Position numbers and translations under genes: made by a program. From positions 186,001 to 250,000 of the forward strand of contig NZ_JAFLWW010000001.1 of the NCBI RefSeq assembly GCF_018555685.1: a stretch of 64,000 nucleotides of DNA, read 5' to 3'. Below the pieces are notes generated by a model, which was not told where the DNA came from, did not search any database, and saw nothing but the letters and a program-made list of their open reading frames with translations. Every line of letters starts with the position of its first letter. The stretch's first letter is position 1. Positions 9,604 through 17,289 of this stretch are shown here, in pieces. This stretch comes from Aminobacter anthyllidis. Lineage in GTDB: Bacteria > Pseudomonadota > Alphaproteobacteria > Rhizobiales > Rhizobiaceae.

Positions 9604-10143
9604 TCAACGCGAACGGCAGGCAAACCACAGTGCTGCGGCGAAAAGGGCGACGAATCCGCCGGGAAAGTAGAGCCGCAGGCCCAGGACGGCGAATTGATAG
9701 AGCGCGACAAGCCCGGTGAAGACGAACTGGAATGCCCAGGTGATGGTGAAGGCCGGCGCGTGCCACTCGGCATAGTAGGTTCTGTATTGCAGCGCGTAGA
9801 ACAGTCCGGTCAGGCCGATCGTCAGCACACCAAGCGACACGAACGCGGATGCGAATGCCGTCTCGCGCCCCCGGCCGTGTGACAGCAGTCGCGCCAGCGT
9901 CCAGCCGATGGGGAAGGCGATAGCCCCGCCCAGCGCGAACAGAAGCACCACCGAACGGACCCGTACCGGCGTTTCCCAATGGTCCACCAAAAGCGTCAGG
10001 AACGCGCTGGCGCCCATGGCAAAGCCCCATACGGCAGCACCAAGGACCGCCAGCCGTAGTGACGGCAGGGCCTGGCCTAGCTTGTGGCGTATGCGCATCT
10101 GTCTCGTGGTCCGGGCCGCGCCGGCAGCAATGCTGTCGCTCAC
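9604..10143 (-). CDS. Four-helix membrane protein, unknown
   Basis: This 179-residue protein starts MSDSIAAGAA and has about four hydrophobic helices: LAVLGAAVWGFAMGASAFLT, VVLLFALGGAIAFPIGW, FVSLGVLTIGLTGLFYAL, and a paired segment to the C-terminus ending ALWFACRSR. The N-terminus is basic and cytosolic. The start overlaps the stop of the upstream secreted DUF2259 gene by 4 bp, so the two are probably coupled. No family or function is recognised. Confidence 0.75.
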   Translation of the reverse strand: MSDSIAAGAARTTRQMRIRHKLGQALPSLRLAVLGAAVWGFAMGASAFLTLLVDHWETPVRVRSVVLLFALGGAIAFPIGWTLARLLSHGRGRETAFASAFVSLGVLTIGLTGLFYALQYRTYYAEWHAPAFTITWAFQFVFTGLVALYQFAVLGLRLYFPGGFVALFAAALWFACRSR

Positions 10144-10856
10144 ATCCGCCCCGTCACCGCGATCCAGCGGTGGTCCGGTCCCTCGAAGCCATGGCGGATG
10201 ACGGTGACCAGCACCGCATAGGCAGGCGTGCCGCCATCGCCGAAGAAGGTCTGCACGCCGCCGATGCGGTAGCCGGTCGGGCAGCCGCGGCTCAGCGGCA
10301 CGTCCTTGTCCTCCTGCAGCACTTCGGTCTTGCCGCCATCGCCGACACGCACCAGCTTGAAGCCCTTTACCGGTCCGATGCCGGGGCAGCGCTCGATCTC
10401 GCCGAGCGAAATCTCCTCGAGCTTGAACTCGAGCTGCGGATCGATCGGCGGAAACACCGGGCGCGGATTGACCGTCATCCTGTGCGGGTCGGCACTTGTC
10501 TCGGTCACCGCGTTGAAGCCGGCGAGGCGGCCGCGATTGGCGGCGAGCTCATCCTCCTTGACGATCTTGTCGCCGCGCTTGCGCGCTTCCGCGCGCGCCG
10601 CGTCGAGGCCGACGTTCTCGTCCTCCATCTGCACGCGCACCGGCGTGCCGGGCAGGAACTTGTCCGACGTGGTGTCGATGTAGAAGCGGTTGGCATAGGC
10701 AAAGCCCGAGCCGTCCTGGATGCCGTATTCCTCGAAGGCGAATACCTTGCCGTCGGCGCTGAAGCCAAGCACGTTGAGTTCGGCTGCGTCGCCCGCCTGA
10801 GCCGCAGGCGAGGCAGCGCACATGGCTGCGAGGCAAAGAAGCTTCATCACTTTCAT
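10140..10856 (-). CDS. DUF2259 secreted protein
   Basis: This 238-residue protein opens with a signal peptide (MKVMKLLCLAAMCAASPAAQA, cleavage after AQA). The mature part matches the DUF2259 'predicted secreted protein' pattern: ELNVLGFSADGKVFAFEEYG, then YANRFYIDTTSDKFLPGTPV and NPRPVFPPIDPQLEFKLEE. These are periplasmic, beta-rich proteins of unknown role. The ATG was chosen over an upstream one because it opens the signal peptide and follows AGAGGGG. It is coupled to the downstream four-helix membrane protein. Confidence 0.88.
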   Translation of the reverse strand: MKVMKLLCLAAMCAASPAAQAGDAAELNVLGFSADGKVFAFEEYGIQDGSGFAYANRFYIDTTSDKFLPGTPVRVQMEDENVGLDAARAEARKRGDKIVKEDELAANRGRLAGFNAVTETSADPHRMTVNPRPVFPPIDPQLEFKLEEISLGEIERCPGIGPVKGFKLVRVGDGGKTEVLQEDKDVPLSRGCPTGYRIGGVQTFFGDGGTPAYAVLVTVIRHGFEGPDHRWIAVTGRM

Positions 10857-10931
10857 GGCGGTGGCCCCTCTTTCCAGCTGAATCGATTTTTCAAACGAAG
10901 GCGCTAACATACCGTCAACAAAGGGCTTTGT

Positions 10932-11942
10932 TCAGCCTTTGCGCGCCGACCACACAGGCATGATGTCGCCTGGTACGGCGGTCGCCGCATGCACGCCGCG
11001 TGCGATCGCGCGCGCCATTGTCGACGCCGCGGCGGCGAAGAAGTCGACGACGTCAGCCTGCCCGATCTCAATTCCGCTTGCGCCTGTTGCCAGAGCGAAC
11101 ACCAGGTCGCCGTCGAACGGCGTGTGCACTGGCCAGATGGCGCGGGTGAAACCGTCATGCGCCGATATCGCCAGCCGCTTGGCCGCGGCCTTGGTCAGCA
11201 CCGCGTCGGTGGCAATCACCGCTATCGTGGTGTTGGCGACGGCATTGTCCAGTTCCTCGTATTTCTTGAAGACACGAGCGGCATCGCCAGGCAGCGGCGA
11301 GGGATAACCGAGGTTGCCAAACTCGCCGTCCAGCTCGAACGGCGCTGCCCAGAAGTGCCTGGAGCGCCCGACAGTCACAGATCCCGTCGCGTTGACTGCG
11401 ACCAGTGCACCGACAGTCACGCCGTTCGGCATGACAGTCGAAGCCGAGCCCAGCCCGCCCTTGAGCCCGGCGGTCAGCGCGCCGGTGCCGGCGCCCGCCG
11501 TGCCGAGCGCGAATTCGCGCGTGGCCGCCTGTACCGCGTCGTAGCCAAGCTCGCGATAGGGCGGATAACGCCCCCAGTCCTTGTTGCCGCCGTTCAGCAT
11601 GTCGAACAGGATCGCCGCCGGCACGATCGGGATCACCTGGTCGCGTATGGCAAAGCCGATGCCCTTTTCGCGCAATGCCGCCTGCACGCCAGACGCGGCA
11701 TCGAGGCCGAAGGCCGAGCCGCCCGAAAGGGTGATCGCATTGATGGTCTCGACAGTGTTGTGCGCTTCGAGCAGGTCGGTCTCGCGCGTTCCCGGCGCGC
11801 CGCCCAGCACCTGCACGGCGGCGACGGCAGGTGTGTCGCAGACCACCACCGTTACGCCCGACTTCACCTTTTCATCAGTGGCGTTGCCGACGCGCAGGCC
11901 AGCGACGTCGGTGATCAGGTTCAGCGGTCCGGCTTTCAGCAT
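10932..11942 (-). CDS. P1 family peptidase (DmpA/NylC-like, self-processing)
   Basis: This is a 336-residue N-terminal-nucleophile hydrolase of the P1 (DmpA, L-aminopeptidase / 6-aminohexanoate oligomer hydrolase) family. Key marks are TLSGGSAFGLDAASGV, FALGTAGAGTGAL, KGGLGSAS, and the likely self-cleavage site Asn237-Thr238 in ANTTIAVIATDA; cleavage would free Thr as the nucleophile of the small chain. There is no signal peptide. The start overlaps the stop of the upstream binding-protein gene (TAATG), which suggests that the peptidase acts on something the binding protein delivers. That link is an inference. Confidence 0.9.
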   Translation of the reverse strand: MLKAGPLNLITDVAGLRVGNATDEKVKSGVTVVVCDTPAVAAVQVLGGAPGTRETDLLEAHNTVETINAITLSGGSAFGLDAASGVQAALREKGIGFAIRDQVIPIVPAAILFDMLNGGNKDWGRYPPYRELGYDAVQAATREFALGTAGAGTGALTAGLKGGLGSASTVMPNGVTVGALVAVNATGSVTVGRSRHFWAAPFELDGEFGNLGYPSPLPGDAARVFKKYEELDNAVANTTIAVIATDAVLTKAAAKRLAISAHDGFTRAIWPVHTPFDGDLVFALATGASGIEIGQADVVDFFAAAASTMARAIARGVHAATAVPGDIMPVWSARKG

Positions 11943-13015
11943 TATTGGGTCTCTACAGGCAGGTAGTTGGTTCCGTCGAAACGAAACAGCCGAAACGGGC
12001 TCTCGCTGAGGTCGCCCTTGGCGTCGAAGCGGATCTTGCCGATGGCAGTGTCGAAATCCTGGCCGGTCAGCACGTCCGCGACAGGCTTTCCGCCCGCAGA
12101 GGCGAGCCTCGCCGCGGCGTCGGCGATTTCCACGGCAGCGTAACCGGGCAAGGTGTAGCCGTCGGTCATGGTGTTGGCGGCCTCGAACGCCGCGCGCATC
12201 TCGGGATTTGCGATAGTGGACCATTCAGGCGGCGCGACCATCAGCGTGCCTTTGGCCGGGGGCACCGCGCGGTCGGCGATGCGCAGTGTCTCGCCGCCGG
12301 CAAAGACGATGTCGATACCGAGCGAGGCGGCGTCGCGCCCCATCACGGCGATGTCTTCGCCGTCGCCGCCGACGAACACGTGCGTCGCGCCAGCCTTGCG
12401 CAGCCGGCCGATCAGCGCGACCTGGTTGTCGAGCTGGGGCCTGTAGGTGTCGAAGAACACCGGCTTCAATCCGGCCTGCTCGGCGCTGGCGCGCAAACTC
12501 TCGGCCAGCTCGCGGCCATAGATCGTGCCGTCGTCGACGATGGCGAAGAGCTCGTCGTTCCACAGTCGGGTCAGGATCGCGGCTGCCGCGTTGCGCTCGC
12601 CGTCGCCGCGCGGCCCAAGCCGAAACACGAGCCAGCCGGTCTTGTCGTGCAGTTCGGTCAGGCTGTCGGTGCGGACGCCGACGGTGATGACCGGGATGCT
12701 GGCGGCCTTGAGCACGGGCAGGGCGGCCTCGATGGCTTCGGTGCAGAGAAAGCCTGTGGCAACCGACACCTTGGCGTCGACGAAGCCCTGCGCTGCTTTC
12801 GCGCCGCCTTCCGCGGTACAGCGGTCGTCGGCGACGACGAGCGACGCCCCCACCTTCGCGGCCGCAAGCTGCGCACCGGCCTTGACCTGTTCGCCAAGGA
12901 TCGCCGACGGGCCCGACAGGGGAGCCGCCACGCCAATCCTCACCGGCTCGGCATGGGCGGTCAGCGCCAGGAGCGATGCGGTAAGGAGCGTGGTGAAGGC
13001 CGTCGCGGCTCGCAT
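11942..13015 (-). CDS. ABC transporter substrate-binding protein, LivK-like
   Basis: This 357-residue periplasmic binding protein has a signal peptide (MRAATAFTTLLTASLLALTAHA) and the type I fold of the branched-chain amino acid family: PVRIGVAAPLSGPSAILGEQ, VVADDRCTAEGGAKAAQGF, VDDGTIYGRELAESLR and GYTLPGYAAVEIADAAAR. No permease or ATPase gene is nearby, so it may serve a remote transporter or act as a sensor. It is translationally coupled to the P1 peptidase. The substrate may be an amide or peptide-like compound, but this is a guess from that pairing. Confidence 0.9.
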   Translation of the reverse strand: MRAATAFTTLLTASLLALTAHAEPVRIGVAAPLSGPSAILGEQVKAGAQLAAAKVGASLVVADDRCTAEGGAKAAQGFVDAKVSVATGFLCTEAIEAALPVLKAASIPVITVGVRTDSLTELHDKTGWLVFRLGPRGDGERNAAAAILTRLWNDELFAIVDDGTIYGRELAESLRASAEQAGLKPVFFDTYRPQLDNQVALIGRLRKAGATHVFVGGDGEDIAVMGRDAASLGIDIVFAGGETLRIADRAVPPAKGTLMVAPPEWSTIANPEMRAAFEAANTMTDGYTLPGYAAVEIADAAARLASAGGKPVADVLTGQDFDTAIGKIRFDAKGDLSESPFRLFRFDGTNYLPVETQ

Positions 13016-13167
13016 TCGGTCCGAAAAATCCTCTGCACGCCCAAGTTTGCGCGATTTACCTGACCTACTGCCTGGCCCGGCCAAGCGCAACGTGCTTGTG
13101 GCATACTCGCTTGTGAGCCGGGCGACGCGGCCATATATAGCGGTATGGTTGGTTGCAGGAAAATCCG

Positions 13168-13662
13168 GTGTTGAAGAAGTTTGAAGTCGGGCCGCAGGCC
13201 TACCGGGATGCGATGAGCCATTTTGCCGGCGCGGTGCATCTGGTGACCACCGACGGTCCGGCCGGCAAGCGCGGCACCACCGTCATTGCCGCCTGCTCGG
13301 TCTCAGACAGCCCGCCCACTGTTCTCGTCTGCGTCAATCGCGAGAACCCCAACAACGATTTGTTTGTCAAAAACGGCAACTTCGCGCTCAACACGCTCGC
13401 CGCCAGGCACGAGCCGCTGGCCGTGGCGTTTTCGGGCGTCACCGGCATGTCGCCCGAAAAGCGATTCGCGCTTGCCGAATGGCAGGTGCTCGCCTCCGGC
13501 GCGCCCGTACTGCTCGATGCCGTCGCGGTGTTCGACTGTGAGCTGATCGACGCCAAGGAGATGGCCACGCACCGTATCATGTTCGGCAAGGTGACAGGCC
13601 TTCGTATCGGCGATAACCTTCGTCCGCTGATCTATCACGGTCGCAGCTACCACGTGCTGTAG
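13168..13662 (+). CDS. Flavin reductase (RutF/HpaC-like)
   Basis: This 164-residue FMN-binding split-barrel protein resembles NAD(P)H:flavin oxidoreductases: YRDAMSHFAGAVHLVTTDGP, RGTTVIAACSVSDSPPTVLV, NLAARHEPLAV-type helix, and a C-terminal PLIYHGRSYHVL. The start is a GTG placed by AGGA seven bases upstream; a TTG 15 bp earlier is less well spaced. It lies 20 bp before the CoxD-like ATPase gene on the same strand, so it may belong to the following molybdenum-enzyme maturation cluster or supply reduced flavin to a partner elsewhere. Confidence 0.9.
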   Translation: MLKKFEVGPQAYRDAMSHFAGAVHLVTTDGPAGKRGTTVIAACSVSDSPPTVLVCVNRENPNNDLFVKNGNFALNTLAARHEPLAVAFSGVTGMSPEKRFALAEWQVLASGAPVLLDAVAVFDCELIDAKEMATHRIMFGKVTGLRIGDNLRPLIYHGRSYHVL

Positions 13663-13682
13663 CCCGCTTTTCCGGAAACGCC

Positions 13683-14612
13683 ATGACCGACCGCACGCCT
13701 CGTCCCATCCCGCAAACGATCGACGAGACGCTGGCTATGCTGACCAGTGCGGACTACATCGCCGACCGGGCGTTGGCGACGGTGCTGTTTCTGTCCTTGC
13801 GCATGAACCGGCCGCTGTTCCTCGAAGGCGAGGCCGGCGTCGGCAAGACCGAGATCGCCAAGGTGCTGGCGAGTGCGCTCGGGCGCCGGCTGATCCGGCT
13901 GCAATGTTACGAAGGCCTCGACGTTTCCTCCGCCGTCTACGAGTGGAACTATGCGGCGCAGATGATCGAGATCCGCATGGAGGAGGCTGTCGGCAAGGTC
14001 GACCGCTCGGATATGGAAAAGAACGTCTTTTCCGAGAAATACCTGATCCGCCGACCGGTGCTGGACGCGCTGACCGGCAAGGCCGGGGCCGCTCCGGTCT
14101 TCCTGATCGACGAACTCGACCGCACCGACGAGGCTTTCGAAGCCTTCCTGCTCGAAATCCTCTCCGACTACCAGGTGACGGTGCCCGAGCTTGGCACGAT
14201 CAAGGCCGAGGAGCCGCCGATCGTCATCATCACCACCAACCGCACCCGCGAAATCCACGACGCCTTGAAGCGCCGCTGCCTTTATCATTGGGTCGACTAC
14301 CCCAACGCCGAGCGCGAGCTGGAGATCGTCAGCCGCAAGGTGCCACAAGCCAACAAGCGGCTTTCGGCGGAGGTCGTAAGCTTCATCCAGAGGCTGCGCG
14401 AGATCGAGCTGTTCAAGGTGCCGGGTGTCGCCGAAACCATCGACTGGGCCTCGGCGCTGACTGAACTCGACAAGATTGCGCTCGATCCCGAGACGATTTC
14501 GGACACGATCGGCGTGCTGCTAAAATACCAGGACGACATCGCACGCATCGAACAGGGCGAAGGCCGCCGCATCCTCAACGAGGTGAAGGCGGAGCTTGCG
14601 GCGGCGGAGTAG
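13683..14612 (+). CDS. MoxR-type AAA ATPase, CoxD-like
   Basis: This is a 309-residue AAA+ ATPase. Walker A is GEAGVGKT (49-56) and Walker B is VFLIDELDR (139-147), with sensor 1 at VIITTNRTREIHDALKRRC. This form resembles CoxD, which works with the vWA protein CoxE to build the copper-sulfur-molybdenum centre of aerobic CO dehydrogenase and related enzymes. The next gene is the CoxE-like partner, which supports the assignment. A repeat-filled 372-bp spacer separates them, unusual for such a tight pair. Confidence 0.92.
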   Translation: MTDRTPRPIPQTIDETLAMLTSADYIADRALATVLFLSLRMNRPLFLEGEAGVGKTEIAKVLASALGRRLIRLQCYEGLDVSSAVYEWNYAAQMIEIRMEEAVGKVDRSDMEKNVFSEKYLIRRPVLDALTGKAGAAPVFLIDELDRTDEAFEAFLLEILSDYQVTVPELGTIKAEEPPIVIITTNRTREIHDALKRRCLYHWVDYPNAERELEIVSRKVPQANKRLSAEVVSFIQRLREIELFKVPGVAETIDWASALTELDKIALDPETISDTIGVLLKYQDDIARIEQGEGRRILNEVKAELAAAE

Positions 14613-14727
14613 CTGATATGGCGTTCCATTCGCCTACGTCATCCCATCTGGTAGAACCTGCGGGCGTGGGCTCGACGGTCGCTTCGATTTGGCAGAACCC
14701 GGCCATGTGTCCGCTCTCGATTGCTTT

Positions 14728-14949
14728 GATGTCACGGCATGGATTCCCGACACTCTCCGCTCGTTTCACTCGCTCACGAGGTCGGGAATGACGACCTTCA
14801 TGACCGTCGCCGCCAATCGCAAACGCATGCCGCTCGCAGCCAATCGCAGAGGTCTGGGATTTGAGGAGGCGCCTCCTCACATTCGTCATTCCCGACCTCG
14901 TGAGCGAGCAAAGCGAGCGGAGAGTGTCGGGAATCCATGCCGTAACATC
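14728..14949. repeat. Paired inverted intergenic repeat, 67-bp arms
   Basis: Two 67-bp arms (14728-14794 and 14883-14949) are inverted copies differing at about four bases. Each contains GGCATGGATTCCCGACAC and GAGGTCGGGAATGACGA. The 88-bp centre includes a separate 18-bp palindrome. The layout resembles rhizobial intergenic mosaic elements. It fills most of the coxD-coxE spacer; no gene is supported there. Confidence 0.85.
14862..14879. repeat. 18-bp perfect palindrome inside the repeat element
   Basis: TGAGGAGGCGCCTCCTCA is fully self-complementary and sits between the two long arms of the inverted repeat. Confidence 0.6.
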
Positions 14950-14984
14950 ACTGAAGCCGGTAACGGCGCAGGGGGCATGGCGAC

Positions 14985-16220
14985 ATGACCCCGAACAGCG
15001 CAACGCCCGACGGCCGCATCGCCGACAACATCGTTTATTTCGCCCGCGCGCTGCGCAAGGCAGGCATGCGCGTCGGCCCGGCCTCGGTCATGGACGCCAT
15101 CGAAGCCGTGCTGGCCTCGGGCATCGGCTCGCGTGACGACTTCTACTGGACCCTGCACGCCGTGCTGGTCAGCCGGCACGAGGATCACGCCACCTTCGAC
15201 GAGGCCTTCCGGCTGTTCTGGAAGTCACGCGAGCTGATCGAAAAGATGCTGGCGATGTTTTCGCCTGTCGCACCCGATCGGCGCGAGAAGCAGAAGCCCC
15301 GCGCTGCCGAAAACCGCGTCAGCCAGGCGATGTTCGAGGGCCACCATAACAGCCAGCCCCCGCGCGAGATCCCCGAGATCGAGGTCGACGCCCGTTTCAC
15401 CGTGTCAGGCAACGAGATGCTGCGCGGCAAGGATTTTGCGCAGATGACGGCCAGCGAGATATCGGACGCGCGCCGCGAGATCGCAGCGCTCAGGCTGCCG
15501 TTCGACACGGTGCGGACGCGCCGCTTCAAGCCCGATCCGCATGGCGCCAAGATCGACCCGCGCGCCATGATGCGTGCGGCCGCCCGTACCGGCGGTCAGT
15601 TGATCCTGCCGAAGTTCCGCTCCGTCCGCGAGGTGCATCCGCCGCTCGTGGTGCTCGCCGATATCTCCGGCTCGATGAGCCAGTACACGCGCATCTTCCT
15701 GCATTTCCTGCATGCGCTGACCGAAAAGCGAAGGCGGGTCCATACCTTCGTCTTTGGTACCCGGCTGACCAACCTGACCCGTCAGATGCGGCATCGCGAT
15801 CCCGATGCCGCCCTTGCCGACTGTTCTGCCGCGGTCAAGGACTGGTCGGGCGGCACCCGCATCGGCGACACGCTCGGCGAGTTCAACCGGCTGTGGTCGC
15901 GCCGCGTGCTCGGGCAGGGCGCGGTGGTCCTGCTGATCACCGACGGGCTCGAGCGCGACGATGTCGCTGGGCTTTCCGAGGAGATGGAGCGGCTCAAGAA
16001 ATCATGCCGGCGGCTGATCTGGCTCAACCCGCTTTTGCGCTTCGACGGTTTCGAGGCGCGCGCCCGCGGCGTTCGCGCCATGCTGCCTTATGTTGACGAG
16101 TTCCGTCCGGTGCACAATCTCAACGCGCTCGGCGATCTTTGTGCCTCGCTCGGCGCGCCCGCATCGCGCCAAAGCGACCCCAGATTGTGGATGATCGACG
16201 GCCAGCGCCGGGCGGCGTAA
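14985..16220 (+). CDS. vWA domain protein, CoxE-like
   Basis: This 411-residue cytosolic protein has an N-terminal helical region (IADNIVYFARALRKAGMRVG) and a C-terminal von Willebrand A domain. The metal-ion site DISGSMS lies at 226-232, with GTRIGDTLGEFN and LLITDGLERDD supplying the other loops. This is the CoxE architecture: it partners the MoxR ATPase CoxD in maturing molybdenum hydroxylases. XdhC-type genes follow at short spacing on the same strand. The metal-centre role is inferred from the family and neighbours. Confidence 0.92.
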   Translation: MTPNSATPDGRIADNIVYFARALRKAGMRVGPASVMDAIEAVLASGIGSRDDFYWTLHAVLVSRHEDHATFDEAFRLFWKSRELIEKMLAMFSPVAPDRREKQKPRAAENRVSQAMFEGHHNSQPPREIPEIEVDARFTVSGNEMLRGKDFAQMTASEISDARREIAALRLPFDTVRTRRFKPDPHGAKIDPRAMMRAAARTGGQLILPKFRSVREVHPPLVVLADISGSMSQYTRIFLHFLHALTEKRRRVHTFVFGTRLTNLTRQMRHRDPDAALADCSAAVKDWSGGTRIGDTLGEFNRLWSRRVLGQGAVVLLITDGLERDDVAGLSEEMERLKKSCRRLIWLNPLLRFDGFEARARGVRAMLPYVDEFRPVHNLNALGDLCASLGAPASRQSDPRLWMIDGQRRAA

Positions 16221-16238
16221 GGTCGCGAAGGAGGTTCC

Positions 16239-16574
16239 ATGCCAAGCAAGTTTCTCGATGAGGCCCGCGACCCGCTGATCATCGCCGAAGGCTGGATGAA
16301 GGACGGCAAGGATGTCGCCATTGCCACCGTGGTCGAGACCTGGGGTTCGGCGCCACGCCCCGTCGGCAGCCATCTTGTCATCGACGCCGAGGGCACCTTC
16401 CACGGCTCGGTCTCGGGCGGTTGCGTCGAGGGTGCAGTGATTTCCGAAGCGCTCGATGTGATTGAGAGCGGCAAACCGAAGATGCTTGAGTTCGGCGTCG
16501 CCGACGAAACGGCATGGCAGGTCGGCCTGTCCTGCGGTGGCCGCATCCGGGTCTATGTCGAGCGATTGGGTTGA
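16239..16574 (+). CDS. XdhC/CoxI N-terminal-domain protein
   Basis: This 111-residue protein consists only of the XdhC_CoxI N-terminal module: VAIATVVETWGSAPRPVGSH, then GSVSGGCVEGAVISEA with its conserved cysteine, and GLSCGGRIRVYVE with a second. XdhC proteins bind the molybdenum cofactor, help add its terminal sulfur and insert it into xanthine-oxidase-family enzymes. The Rossmann module is in the next gene, only 4 bp away, so the two proteins probably act as halves of one chaperone. An AAGGAGG ribosome site precedes the ATG. Confidence 0.92.
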   Translation: MPSKFLDEARDPLIIAEGWMKDGKDVAIATVVETWGSAPRPVGSHLVIDAEGTFHGSVSGGCVEGAVISEALDVIESGKPKMLEFGVADETAWQVGLSCGGRIRVYVERLG

Positions 16575-16578
16575 GGCG

Positions 16579-17289
16579 ATGGATCCGTTTGCACTGAAGA
16601 CCCTGAATGCCGAGCGCCGTGCGCGCCGCGCCGCCATTCTCGTCACCGACATCGGTGATGGCCGCGATCGCGTCGTCAAGGAGGGCGATGCGGTTGCCGG
16701 CGATCTCGGCATTGCCATCGTCAAGGCGTTCCGCACCGGCCTGTCCGGGGCCGTCGATGCCGAAGGCCGCCAGTTTTTCCTCAACGTGCATCTGCCGCAA
16801 CCGCGTCTGGTGGTGATTGGCGCCGTCCATATCAGCCAGGCGCTTGCGCCGATGGCCAAGATCGCTGGCTTTCCGCTCGAGATCATCGACCCGCGCACGG
16901 CGTTTGCCAGCGACGATCGTTTTCCTGATGTCACCCTCCATGCCGAATGGCCCGAGGACGTTCTGAAACACTGCCCGCTCGACCGTTACGCAGCGCTTGC
17001 TGCGGTGACCCATGATCCCAAGATCGACGACTTCGCGCTCAAGGCAGCGCTTGATGCCGAGTGCTTTTATGTCGGCGCTCTAGGCAGCCGAAAGACGCAT
17101 GCCAAGCGGGTCGAGAGGCTTCTCGGCATGGGCGCCACGCCTGATCAGATCGAGCGCATCAACGCGCCAATCGGCCTCGACATTGGTGCTGCCAATCCGG
17201 CCGAGATCGCCGTTGCGGTGCTGGCTCAGGTCATTGCGGCTTTCCGTTCGCGCGGTCTGGGCGCCAAGGCAAAAAGCGAGGCGGCGTGA
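16579..17289 (+). CDS. XdhC Rossmann-domain protein
   Basis: This 236-residue protein carries the XdhC C-terminal Rossmann domain: RLVVIGAVHISQALAPMAK (nucleotide-binding turn), DPRTAFASDDRFPD, AAVTHDPKIDDFALKAAL, and FYVGALGSRKTHAKRVERL. Its first 70 residues resemble a degenerate second XdhC N-module. It should work with the preceding 111-residue protein in loading sulfurated molybdenum cofactor. An ATG 24 bp upstream is an alternative start. The stop overlaps the GTG of the next gene (GTGA). Confidence 0.9.
   Translation: MDPFALKTLNAERRARRAAILVTDIGDGRDRVVKEGDAVAGDLGIAIVKAFRTGLSGAVDAEGRQFFLNVHLPQPRLVVIGAVHISQALAPMAKIAGFPLEIIDPRTAFASDDRFPDVTLHAEWPEDVLKHCPLDRYAALAAVTHDPKIDDFALKAALDAECFYVGALGSRKTHAKRVERLLGMGATPDQIERINAPIGLDIGAANPAEIAVAVLAQVIAAFRSRGLGAKAKSEAA

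Noticed and set aside
14575-15003. Hypothetical proteins on both strands containing TAWIPDTLRS-type text
   Set aside because: They are translations of the inverted repeat itself, a common annotation artefact.
16239-17289. Frameshifted single xdhC gene
   Set aside because: Each frame has its own start, ribosome site and natural end, and the second contains its own N-module, so two genes are more likely.
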